Assembly: GCA_032629725.1 (NCBI GenBank)
Contig: JAFEVB010000023.1
Coordinates: 558,001 to 622,000 of the forward strand
Reading direction: 5' to 3'
From: Gremmenia infestans
Lineage: Eukaryota; Ascomycota; Leotiomycetes; Helotiales; Hamatocanthoscyphaceae
DNA length: 64,000 bases
In this document: one piece after another, positions 11,044-21,657 of the stretch
How the letters are laid out: each line of letters begins with the position of its first letter
Position numbering within the stretch: position 1 is the first letter of the stretch
Position numbers and translations under genes: made by a program
The notes under the pieces: model-generated
The model's database searches: none
What the model was told of the DNA's origin: nothing
Seen by the model: the letters and a program-made list of their open reading frames with translations, nothing else

Positions 11044-12456
11044 ATGCCTACAGAATTAGAAGAGGCATGTATAGATGGTCTATGCTCCATGATATCCTGC
11101 TAATCTTCTGCGCAGCTTGTAGATTTTATATCTCACGGCAATACACAAGTGCGACAAACGGGTAAGCTGGAACGACCCCGCCACTGGAGAACTGTACTGA
11201 CTTGCGCCCCAGCCGTTGAGAACCTGGTCCCTTTCTCCCTCTCGAAGCCAGAAATCTTCAAGACGAATGAGCTTCTGCCGATCAAAGATCTCAAGTTATT
11301 AGTGCGGGATTATCAGGTCAGTCAGCCTGAAAACGCAGTTCGGAACGGACTCGACTGACACGAGCTTTAGCAAATTGCCAAAGATGCCATCACGATCCTT
11401 ATCAACCTCTCGACGGACCGAGATGTACTCGAAAACATCGCATCAGACAAAGATTTCATAAACATATTACTCGGGCGTGTAACAGTATGTCAGTCCCCCA
11501 TCTCCCTCCCTTCCCTCTATCTCCCATTCGCACCCCACCTAATCACCTGCCCCCCGTAGAGCCCCTCAGAACCAAACGCCAACCTCCTCGCCATGCTCCT
11601 AGCCAACCTAGCCAAACATGACGACCTAAAATCCATCCTAACCCTCACACGCCCCGCGCCCCCCTCCTCCCTCGCCTCAAGCACCACCGCCATCGACCAG
11701 CTCCTCGACCTCTTCGTCAAAGGCGCAGACGGCACCTACAACAAAGACGCAGACTACGACTACCTCTCCTACCTCTTCGCAGACCTGGCAAAGCACCCCG
11801 AAGGCCGCGCCTACTTCCTTGCGCCGCAGAGTTACGACGGCGTGGTGCCGCTGACCAAAATCACCGTCTTCACCGAACACAAATCGGATATTAGGCGCAA
11901 GGGCGTCGCGTCGACGATCAAGAACGTGGCGTTTGAAATCGCGTCTCACCCGGCGTTTTTGGCTGAAGATGAGATTAATATCCTGCCGTATTTACTGCTG
12001 CCTATAACGGGCAACGAGGAGTACGATGAGGTGGAAATGCTGGATATGTTACCTGATTTGCAGCTCTTGCCGCCGGACAAGAAGAGGGATTCGGATCAGG
12101 GCATTATTCAGACGCATGTGGAGACGCTGACGCTGCTGACGACGACGAGGGAGGGCAGGGACAAGCTGAGGGAGGTTAAGGTGTATCCTGTTATAAGAGA
12201 GACGCATATGAGGGTTGAGAATGAGGATGTGAGGGAGGCGTGCGATAGGTTGGTGCAAGTGTTGATGAGGGATGAGGAGGGTGGGGAAGAGGTCGATCAG
12301 GGGATGACTGCGCTTTCATCATCATCGAATAGGGGGCGGATAGCGGATACGCCGCAGCATCGTGGTGGTGGAGCGGGGAGTTGGGCCAGAGGGCAGGTGG
12401 AAGAGGAGGATGATAATGATGATGATGATGACGATGATAAGATAGTAGAAGTGTGA
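11044..12456 (+). CDS. HGH1: Hgh1 / Brp16-family eEF2-folding co-chaperone
   Basis: Five exons: 11044-11064, 11116-11161, 11213-11316, 11371-11484 and 11560-12456, giving 393 residues. The spliced N-terminus reads MPTELEEL... then VRQTAVENLVPFS, as in the family. The body is an armadillo-like helical repeat protein (LLAMLLANLAKH, YDYLSYLFADLAKHPEGR, DIRRKGVASTIKNVAFE, EVEMLDMLPDLQLLP). Yeast Hgh1 is a chaperone adaptor that helps fold translation elongation factor eEF2 together with TRiC. Intron 1 has a GC donor (GAG|GCATGT) instead of GT, and the first coding exon is only 21 nt. The C-terminal 40 residues form a Gly/Asp-rich low-complexity tail ending in an Asp run, probably lineage-specific. 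The gene is convergent with the ceramidase gene downstream. Confidence 0.93.
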
Positions 12457-12834
12457 GAATATCTCAGAATATCAGAACATATCTTGAGGAACGTGAGATA
12501 TAGAATTGTGTGAATACACCGCGTACTACCCTGGGATCTCCAAGATATTATACAGGTAGTTCACAGGGGCAATGCTCCGTATTGGCCGAGAAGACATGGC
12601 TGAGAATACTAACTCAAGATCTACCTGTACAAGATGTAAAAAGGGGCTTCGAGCGCCAGAGACAGAATTCACTGCACATACTTCCACACTCTGTCACTCC
12701 CTGCTTTGTTATCAAATCCGTCCACGAACCAAAAGTAGTATACCCAAGTACCAAAACATTAACCTATACCTATCCTATCCAGTCCTAAACCTGTAGCCTC
12801 ATCCTAAACTCCAAACCTATACCAAATCCCCCCC
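12457..12834. other. Convergent spacer HGH1/ceramidase
   Basis: 378 nt between two stop codons, expected to hold both 3' UTRs. The right part is rich in C, T and A on the plus strand. Nothing else seen. Confidence 0.55.
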
Positions 12835-15737
12835 TCAACTCAGCGTAAAATTCCCACTAACCCCCGTAAACGCCGAGATGGTCCCAAGCGCATCCTTCGA
12901 ATCCCCATTATACCTAATGCGATACGTGCCCGGCGCAGCATAACTCTCCGTCTCCCAGCTAATGACCACATGGCTCGTCCCCGTCAAGCTATCATCCCTG
13001 CTCCACGTAAACACCAAGAACCAATCCGCATCATCTCTGACCGTCGTCCAGGTCCCGTTCCCGAGTCCCTCGACGGCTGCATACGTGCCCTCTAATTTCA
13101 GATTGTTGCGCGGGTTGGCCCCGACGAACGTAGCGTTTATGACGGAGCCGATGGGGTAGGAGGCGTTGGGTTGCGTGATCACGTCGCCGAAGGAGGAGCC
13201 CAGTTTGGGCGAGTCGTACACGACGCCGGCGATTAGATCGAGGGAGTTTTTGCGGTTGTCGGGCGGTGACGGGCCGGGGTCTGGTTGTGAGGTGGAGTCT
13301 GCAGCTAGGTATTTGAGATTGCTTGTCGAGAGATAGATGTACGCATCGAGTTCATTAGGGCCGAAGAGAGTAGAAGCGCCCTCGTAACGCTGGACGCCAT
13401 ATTCTTCTCTCGTAGTCAAGTAATGCGCATACGTGTTAGCCGGTCCGCCGAGTACGACTTTCGGGGTGCTAGTTGTGATTGAGCCGTTCGTAGCTGCGGC
13501 TGCGATGGCTGACTTCCATCGGCGGCCCGACATGGTCGTTGCTTCGCCAGGCACGATGATCATGATGAACTGGCCGACACGGAGACTTTGCACGTCTACG
13601 ATGTTGGGAGACCATGCGTATGGAGTGTCGAGCTCACCGACGTCTAAGAGGACGGGCTTGGGGCTCTGGCAGGCCTTTTGCTGTGCAGTGGGGGCCTTGA
13701 TAACAGAGGAGACAATCACCCAAAGTGGGTTTTGAGAATTGGTATCGTTGTCGCTTTGAGTGAAGTCGAATGCACCAGGGCCGTCGCTAGTACCTGCCGC
13801 GAAAGAATAACCCATAGCTGCTGGACATGTCTGCGCGACTGTACCGTTTGGAAGCGTGAAATTGTAGTATGTCATGTCGTTGAAGAGATGGTACGCTTTG
13901 ACCTATGGTCAAGATCTTGGTGTCAGTATGTCTTGTATGGTAAATTGGGGTTGAGATAGTTATTTCAGGAGTATGAAGTAGTCGACTTTTCAGATGTTTA
14001 GAAGTTCAACGACTCCTAAAACGTCCGAAGAAGGAAATATTCCTCCAAGAAGGTTACTTACACTTGGATCGGTGACAGCCGTAGCAACACTATCGAAAGA
14101 GTCCTGTATATTATCAGTATCCAAGCCTTAGATTTTGAGGGGGAAATGCTAACATAGAGTGATTTTGCAGCTGCATATACCCTGCGTCCAATTTCATAAC
14201 AGCTAGAAACTCCAAGATCCAGCTTTTGGAATTCAGGACCCCTGCCATGGCACGATTCACTTGTTCCGCCGCAAGTACTATTCTCCAAAGTGCACATCTG
14301 ACCCGAACCATCATCGCAATATGCCCCCAGCACATTTGGAGTAGTGTCGCCCACGCTACTTTGACTGAAGGCAGCGACAAATCCTGCCGCGGCAGTGGAA
14401 TCGGTCAACATGGCTTGTTCGAACAAGTACGAGCTGAGGCCTTTGTTATCTATATATCTAGGTCAGTTCGTGCTCTCTGGAAGTCAAGGGGGTTGCATAC
14501 CCCCCGTTACGTGGGTGTTATTCTCCAACATGGACGTGCCATGAACACTGTGCCTATTGGAAGTTAGCATTGGTAGCTTCTTGAACCTATTAGGCATAAT
14601 GAAGTATTCCCATAGAAGTATGAAATGGCACAAGCAGAATAGGCGTGTAATTGGGCTTGACGTCCTACCATGCAAGAACTCCTGTATTTAAGCCATCCGA
14701 CGCGCGTTTGAAGCGTAACATTGTAATAGTTTTGTCAACGTCATCACTGTATTGTGCTCGCTCTGATGCTGGGTTTGCAAGATATGCCCAAAGACTTCGA
14801 TTAATGTTGGCATCTGATACCGTGGTGTCGGCAAAATCAAGGTAGCCAGGGGTCAAACTTTCATGTGCTCTCTGGATGGACAGCACAGCGCCGTCCACAA
14901 TTGCTTGGTAGCTTTGCGGGGAGAAACCAAGAGAAGTGATTTGAGGTAGAAGGTAATTTAACCAAGCTCCTGGCCCAGAATGCTGGTGTGTACCAGTCAC
15001 AGCCACATTGCTCTGGGTGTACATTGAGTAATCGTCTCCCAAGGCGGCTAAGCCGTCAAGAATTCCATTGCGGATCGCCGTATCCCCAGATTGAGTATCG
15101 AGGACCAAGTACACAAACCGATCAGTCGGCGTGTCTTTATTCCCAATAATGAAAGATCGGGAATAGATTCTCTGCCGGAGTCCAGTACCTGAGGAGTGAA
15201 GTTAGAATCACATGATACATAGAGGGGGGAGAATTCGAGTTCAAATTTCAGGGAGCCCGTGCTTCTCGCATGCATTCAAGTCGAAGGCTAAAACAACATC
15301 GAGAAGTCACCCACCGATTTGCGATAAACTAGCATAGCCCATGAATTCTAGTTCTACAACAGGTCTGAACTCGATGTTAGTAGTGGGACTCTCGTGAGAT
15401 CTGAGACATACCCCGTGATGTCACCTTTGCCCACACCAAGAAGATATTGATCTCCACTTGCTCTTGCTAGGTAATCGTTCAGTTTTTTGGAATTCTGAAC
15501 TGGCTCCTCCTCGATAACTGATGTCGCCCATACTTTCGCACGTACTAGCAGAGGCAGGAGGGCGAACAGAGATACAAAAGTAACAATGAGGGCAATGTAT
15601 TTCTTGCTCCATCTTGAAGACTTGATTTTGAAAGAGGTATCTTCTTGATCAACGAGCTTTTCCTCCGCTGGGAGGGGCTCGTAAGCTGCTCGTTCGAATA
15701 AATGCATTGTGAAGAAGACTTGTGTACTGCTGTGCAA
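12835..15737 (-). CDS. Neutral/alkaline ceramidase, membrane-anchored
   Basis: Seven exons: 15737-15412, 15364-15315, 15188-14669, 14553-14501, 14449-14154, 14103-14062 and 13902-12835, summing to 784 residues. It hydrolyses the N-acyl bond of ceramide, giving sphingosine and fatty acid. Family blocks in order: GVGKGDITGPVVELEFMGYA (about 104-123), TGTHQHSGPGAW with metal-ligand His, VHGTSMLENNTHVTGDN, FVAAFSQSSVGDTTPN (about 340-355), CHGRGPEF, and the C-terminal immunoglobulin-like domain to the stop. One strong hydrophobic segment at about residues 48-67 after a charged tail predicts a type II anchor rather than a cleaved signal; the start could be the second ATG at 15707. Oddity: the position of the catalytic Ser in characterised ceramidases (GDVSPN) is Thr here (Thr353). 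Downstream is convergent HGH1. Confidence 0.92.
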
Positions 15738-17047
15738 GAGAGAAATGCGAAGGTAAGGCCGCCGACTTATAAGAATATGAATACACTTCCGTAAGTTGGG
15801 CCAGAGCTATTGGTGCAGGTTGCTGATATGGCATCCTTTAAGATCTGGGATTGATGGTTATCGATCTCTTGACCATGCCTGCATACGCATGTAACATTAC
15901 CTACTTATCTCTCTTAATCGCCTGTGTCCGAACAAGACAAGACCGTTGATATGGTCATTCTGAAATCCTGTTCATGCCATTCAGGAATACCAGGTAGCGG
16001 AGGGGTTGTCGGTGATCATTCCTAAAAGGAGGCCAATCAGCCGGTCCTGAGGAGTCGCGACCTGCCATCCCCGGACATTCGCTAAATGCAAGCCTGGAGA
16101 TGACACCCTACTGGTCGTCTGCCACCGCCACTGGCCCATCTCGTCGATATCTTGCCCCTCTTTGAATTAATCGAATCTGAGGGAGGAGACTTGAGCACCA
16201 ACCCGCCATCTGCTTTGTCGAATGGCAATAGTCAGAAGCAAAAACCTTCTGTCCTGTCCATGCCGAGGATCCAGGGGTCTAGATTACCCGCTCTGCAAGG
16301 TACCTCGCGGTAGACAGAAAAAGCAGCACCAATCTAAAATGTGCCAGCCTGCGTAGTACACGGACAATTGATGATGATAAGTGCCGCCTTTTGTGTCCAG
16401 CACGAGGCACTACTATTCGTCACGTGTATCATTCTTCATGTCATTACCAGTTTCACGAGTCTGGTTCTCGTATTGATCGTTTTGTATACTCAAATCGAAC
16501 GGGAATGCCATTCAAGACAAGACTGCAAAGTACGGGGGGGACTGGATCCAGACTTAACCTTAAATATTAAGGTTATGTATGCGTACGAATGGGCCCTTTG
16601 GCCCCTGATCTTTCCCAGACTATCCAAAGGCTCGGGATCAGGATCTGCACCGTGCAAAGAGGCCAAGACGCTGTTGTCGAACGATGATGCGGAGCCGTAC
16701 TGTAAGCCTAATATCCCCTCACTAATATGCTACCTACGTGAAAGTAACCCTCACTTGGTGTGAGCTGAGCTGCTTGAAAATTTATTCTCCTTTCTCCACG
16801 GTGGAACTCTTTTATGCTTCTCACATCGGAGGGCGACGGGAACACAAATCGAAAGAAGCCCAGTATCGTACCTAGTATTCGAAGATAGCTCCTTAGCCAA
16901 ATCCCTAGAAGATCATCCCTTCTGTATCCTCTCGATAAACGCCATTCGTATGCCATATCTTACCACAAGAAACGCCACGTAAAGTTTCCGCCCGACCAGT
17001 TCCGTTTCGTATAACTATATCGGTATTAAACCATCGTCCTCGTCGTC
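15738..17047. other. Gene-free region upstream of ceramidase
   Basis: 1.3 kb containing the ceramidase promoter and the 3' flank of NSE1. An open frame of 140 codons at 16341-16763 has no homology signal I can see and is crossed by no plausible splice signals. No repeats. Confidence 0.5.
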
Positions 17048-18243
17048 TTATTCATCTTCCTCTTGTTCCGCTTCTTCTTCCTCTACTTCCTCTTCTTCCT
17101 CGTCTTCCTCGTCTTCCTCCTCTTCTTCTCCCTCCTCTTCATCCTGTTCCGGAGTCTTTCGCCGGCTACTTCTCCTACGATCACCATTCGATTGCTCGTC
17201 CTCATCACCACCGGGTCGACTTCTTCTCCGATTACCGCTATCTTGATGTTCTTCGTCTTCATCTTCATCAGTAGGGCGGCTTCTCTTCGCACCCGCAGCC
17301 GTGACACCGCTTCTCCTCTTTTCCCTCATTTTTGCGTCCAGAGATGTAATGACCGTCTCCCCAACATACTGCTTCCCCTCCCACGCCTTATTGCAGGTGG
17401 GACACTGCTTGCTAGGCTTGGACTTCCAGAACGCTGTTTCACAGATATGATGCAACCTGACATTGCAATTCGAATTCGCGCATCGTAAACCAATGGTAAC
17501 AATCTCCTTGCAAGCCTCACAGAATTTGATCCTCTGCCAATCATCGTCGCCATCGTCCGTTTCCTCGTTATAAGCATCAACCAGCCAGCTCCGCAGCTCC
17601 ATCAACGCCCGTGGAGATAGCGTGTAGTACCCATTTCGGCTGTGCTCAAGCCACTTCTCCTTAACCAGCCCAGCTAACAGCTTCTCGGCTTGTTCACCCG
17701 TGACGCCCTTGTCTACAGCAACTTGGCTATGCTCTTCACTATCTCGTCGACCTAAACCTTTGGTGACCCGTTTCTCCAGCGCTTGCATACCCGTAACTGC
17801 CATAACTTCCTTGTTCTTCGTATTATTCGTCTCGAACATAGCATCTAGCAACCGTTTGATATAGAACATCTCTTCGCTTGTCCTCGTAGTCGCCATCTGC
17901 GTAAGCGGATCGCTAATACTGTTCACAACCGCATAGATCCGACGTTTCGTGTACTGGTGGAGGGTGTTGCGGATTTCGTAGTCGAGAGGGGATAGTGCAT
18001 CAGCTGCAGCGGCCATGTAGGAGTCGATGTCTTCTTTCGTTACTTGGGCGCAGGTCACTTCCTGATCTGGGGGTGGTTAGAATGTATATAGGAGGGGTAT
18101 GTGGGAGACTGACTTGATTGTGCTGTGAAGATTACTGCAAGGATGCTTTTGCCTTCCTCGAGGGTGATTTGCCCGCGGCCCATCAATGCTTGGAGAAAGG
18201 CGCGGTTGGTATCATCATATTGATCATCAGAATCGAGGTCCAT
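17048..18243 (-). CDS. NSE1: Nse1, RING-like subunit of the SMC5/6 complex
   Basis: Two exons, 18243-18114 and 18066-17048 (382 residues); the 45-nt intron ends CCCCCAG. The N-terminus (DDTNRAFLQALMGRGQITLEEGKSIL) is the first winged-helix region of Nse1. A second winged helix around 150-200 (EKLLAGLVKEKWLEHSRNGYYTLSPRALMELRSWL) is followed at about 225-272 by the variant RING: FCEAC, LRCANSNCNVRLHHIC, KQCPTCNKAW. Nse1 pairs with Nse3 (MAGE) and contributes to ubiquitin-ligase activity of the SMC5/6 complex in DNA repair and chromosome segregation. The last 90 residues form a Glu/Asp- and Arg-rich low-complexity tail ending in an almost pure Glu/Asp stretch, longer than in yeast. Start chosen at the Met directly before the conserved first helix. 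Confidence 0.93.
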
Positions 18244-18914
18244 TTTTGTGTATTCTGCTGCGTGGTGTAGTTTTTGAAGGAATAGAGCTGTGGATGGCAG
18301 ACGCGTCAGAAAATCCGAGGCGACGCGACTCAAATTGAACACTACGGTAGCGCGGGGTACAAGGTACAAGGGGGGCAAACCACAAAATCTTGCCACGACC
18401 ATCATTTTCTAATCTATTCGCAAATACTGCAGATATGGAACTTTTAGCAGCTGTAGTTTCTTGTCAATGTCTTGTATTTATCATGGACGCGAAAGAGACT
18501 TAGTAATGGCCTTCTGATCCACCTTGGATTCCAGAGAGAGCAAAAGCCTGAGAGTAGTGAAATTATCATTATTCTCAAATTTAGTGTGGTGACCACTCAA
18601 GTAGAGTGACGGTCAAAATATTGATGCTATGGATGTTCAAAGCTTTCATGTCTGTGGGTGAAAGGGTTCACATCTCTTTAGTAGCACACAACCATGCTGT
18701 TGTTACAGTACCAGCGGACTTTGCATTTGTTTTTTCCTGACTTGGAACATAACCTCTAGATGTTACGTTTGTTTGCATGGAGGAGCATGTCACAAATTTG
18801 AGAGATATTTGAAGACAACTCTCATTATACCGCAACCTCGAATTATTCTATCTACTCAGCCGTTATAGTGACAGCACCCTTGTCTGTCGAGAGTGTGTTG
18901 ATTAGCCATAATTC
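18244..18914. other. Spacer upstream of NSE1
   Basis: 671 nt between the NSE1 start and the DUF427 stop, both genes on the minus strand. Holds the NSE1 promoter. No gene or repeat recognised. Confidence 0.5.
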
Positions 18915-19397
18915 TCACGCTTCAGAATTCTTGCCAGCAGAGAGTTGTATAATGGATTTCTTACAGAAAGCAACATAGTCCTTGATATTCTTCGCCTTCT
19001 CCTTCGGCTCTGGATAGTACCAAGCAGCATTTTTTAATTCAGTCTCTGTCGTCTCATCAGCGCCCTCCGTCGTCCGATTGCCAGGGAATTGGACGTACTA
19101 TCTAGATTGATGCTGTAGTATGCTGCATCACCCTTCCATGGGCAGTGGGTGCTGTGGTCTGTCTTGCTCAAGTATGATTGATTGACAGAACTTCAAGGGG
19201 AGGTCAGGGATCAGTCAGGTCTATACTTTGTCTGCGAGGTCAACATACGATGGTGGGAACTGTGAGTGGTTAAGAAATTGGTCATGGCATTATGAATTCT
19301 TATATCTTACATAGATGTTTCCTTCGACAGTCTCATACTCATCAGTCTCGGCGATGGTGCGGCCGGACACGACGGCGGTTGCTTTGCCTTTGGTCAT
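18915..19397 (-). CDS. DUF427-domain protein, four short exons
   Basis: No long open frame shows this gene; it appears only after splicing. Exons 19397-19311, 19259-19249, 19190-19099 and 19045-18915 give 106 residues. The product matches the DUF427 fold along its whole length: IAETDEYETVEGNIYFPPSS, THCPWKGDAAYYSI, LKNAAWYYPEPKEKAKNIKD and YVAFCKS. The PWKG and AAWYYPEP blocks are the family hallmarks. Exon 2 is an 11-nt micro-exon (coding Phe-Pro-Pro and part of Ser) flanked by a CACAG acceptor and a GTATGT donor, and it is needed to make the FPPSS motif. Function of DUF427 proteins is not established. The usual family length is about 95-130 residues, so the copy looks complete and intact. 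Confidence 0.88.
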
Positions 19398-19976
19398 TGT
19401 ATATTCTTGATGTTGGAAGTATTACTGAAGCAATTGTCTTAGGGACTACAAATTTCACGAAGTTCATGAAGCCGTTGAAGTCGGGAAACTAACGTCTAAG
19501 ACAGCTGTGCGGGGAAGATACAGCGATGACGGCAACGAATCACGTGCTCTTACAATCGTATTCCGCTTTCTTTCGACTTCATCATCCCTTCATTTGTCCC
19601 ATAGAAGACATGTCTTATGTTAGAAGGGAATGATTCCGCTAATGAACCAATAATGTGAAAAGTTTCAAATGGTTAGTGTTTGCTACGGAAGTGCAGATGC
19701 ATGGCTCGATGCAACCAGCCGCTTCGCTCTACACTTATTGATCGTTCTTTAGTTATTACACTCAGGTATAGAACAAGCATTTAAAAAAAGGCTAAGAAAT
19801 TCAAAATTAATCCTACCCTTTTATCCATATACTCAAAAAGCCGCTGACAATACCAAATTATTGCAAATACCAAAACCCTCGAAAGCAGCCATACACGGCG
19901 GAACATGCGTACGAATCACTCCATAAATACACCATCAACAAACCTCCCAAACCAGCAATCTACAACCAGGTTGCCT
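19398..19976. other. Spacer upstream of the DUF427 gene
   Basis: 579 nt, AT-rich, with the DUF427 promoter at its left end and the 3' flank of the next minus-strand frame at its right. No further gene recognised. Confidence 0.5.
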
Positions 19977-20510
19977 CTAAACGTACCACCACCTACCTGT
20001 ATCACCCACTACCCCACACCAGGCGCCCCACTCCAACCAAACACCCACCACGTCAAAATTCCACCTACAACACCCCCCCCAAAACCACCACCCATTCACC
20101 ATCCTCCCATCATCCCGCACCATCCCCGGCGTCTTCAGCTTCGGGGTCCTAGGAGTCTTCGGCCTCGGCGTCAAGATAATCTCCTCCTCCCTCAAATACT
20201 CCGCATCGACAAATTTCAATTCCAGGCGTTCTGGTCTCGATCCTTTCCGTCCATCTCCTCCTCCTTCTCCATCTCCGAGAAATAGATTCGTAGGCAGGGA
20301 TTTCGATCTCGCTACTCTGTTGTTATTATCAGGATCAGGATCAGGATTAGAAAGAGACAAAGATGCGCAGTCCGGACACGGCGTCCCCTCAGTCGTGAAA
20401 GCAGCGTCCGAGACTCTGGTGCTGGAAGTGCAGGTCCGGGAGCCGCAGGGGGTGGTGAGGAGGTGGATGTGCTTGCATGCGTACGTTGAGTACTTGGCTC
20501 TGATACACAT
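19977..20510 (-). CDS. Cys-rich hypothetical protein
   Basis: Open frame of 177 codons. The N-terminal third has a Cys/His pattern (MCIRAKYSTYACKHIH, TPCGSRTC, GTPCPDC) resembling the short zinc-binding-like N-termini of many fungal proteins of unknown function. The middle is low-complexity and charged, with TPRPKTPRTPKLKTP, possible phosphosites. The last 45 residues are Trp/Gly-rich and look non-conserved, so the true 3' end may be spliced differently. No signal peptide or membrane segment. I do not recognise a family; the coding call rests on the N-terminal pattern and an uninterrupted frame in GC-balanced sequence. Confidence 0.5.
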   Translation of the reverse strand: MCIRAKYSTYACKHIHLLTTPCGSRTCTSSTRVSDAAFTTEGTPCPDCASLSLSNPDPDPDNNNRVARSKSLPTNLFLGDGEGGGDGRKGSRPERLELKFVDAEYLREEEIILTPRPKTPRTPKLKTPGMVRDDGRMVNGWWFWGGCCRWNFDVVGVWLEWGAWCGVVGDTGRWWYV

Positions 20511-21657
20511 ATTAGAATATTTATACGGTTCTTCTTTCCGTCCCAGTTAAGCTAAAACTGGAGATCGGGGGAGGTTTTGGATGTTGGGGGTGGTTAATTG
20601 GATGGAGGAGGGGCTTGAGGTGGGATTGCGGTTTAGTTATTCTTTGTTATGTGTGTTGGGTTCCTGAAAGATGCTTTCGTACGTCCGCGGTGGGTGGGTA
20701 AGTAGTCTTTGTCTTTGTCTCTCGCCGCACCGCGCCCCTCTAGTATGATTTATGATTAATTCTTTCGCACATTTACAAAGCGCTGAGACGCTAGACTATT
20801 CCCTCCATTCTCTATTTCTCTCGCTCGGCCGGCCGGAAAAGCTTAGAACGGCTATTTATTGTAGCCAGCTATTGTGGTAGGACTAGGCGTCGTACAGTAC
20901 TGCTGTATAACAAAATAACCATTCATTACAAGGAAACTCCGTAATAAAACTCCTCGTGCTAATTTTAAGATCTGCTTGGTGTGACTTACTTTCTAGCAAA
21001 ATATAAATTACGGGCGCGGACACCATAAGGATCGGTGGATTAGAAGAAAGATGATAACACGTTATTGCTACAGTATTAAGTCTTACTATTCTTACCCTAG
21101 TATGCAAAAGTAATCAAACAGCGGACGCGTGCCCTAAGGTACTATACGTACTGTAGGTAACTACCTACTACCCTAAGAAGCGGTATTGATCGAATTTTTT
21201 CGTTCGCTCTCATTTGACCGCTTTCTCTTTTATAGATAGGAACTGGAAACTCGGCAATAGCAAGATAAATTCTTGCAATAGCATATCGCTAGCTGCCAGA
21301 TATAGTATAAGAAAGGAATGAATGGCTTAAGCAGAGTAGGCTTCATAATAACTTCCAACGAATAAACCGCCTTGTGTTTGCCGTGGGTAATTGGTTTATC
21401 TGTTGATTCGGGATCTAAGTGATGGGGACTTTGGCATTTGCCGAACAGTGCGTGTGAGAGAGAGACGCATTTCAGCGGGGAAGGGTGGGAGAGAGAGGAA
21501 ATAAGGTTTGCAATTATGATTATGAAGAAGTGGATATTGTGTAACCTCCAGCGCCATCGCATCCCATGCCATGCCCTCTATTTATATATCTATCTATCCC
21601 CACCCTACCCCACCCCGCATATAGAGCAATAATATACAAATCAAATCTCATCCCTAC
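20511..21657. other. Gene-free region between Cys-rich ORF and MCP2-like gene
   Basis: 1.15 kb. Promoter of the Cys-rich frame at the left, 3' flank of the ABC1-type gene at the right. AT-rich in the middle. No supported gene. Confidence 0.5.

Noticed and set aside
16341..16763. 140-codon open frame upstream of the ceramidase gene
   Set aside because: Hydrophobic start but no conserved motif, no splice continuation, and it overlaps the expected ceramidase promoter.
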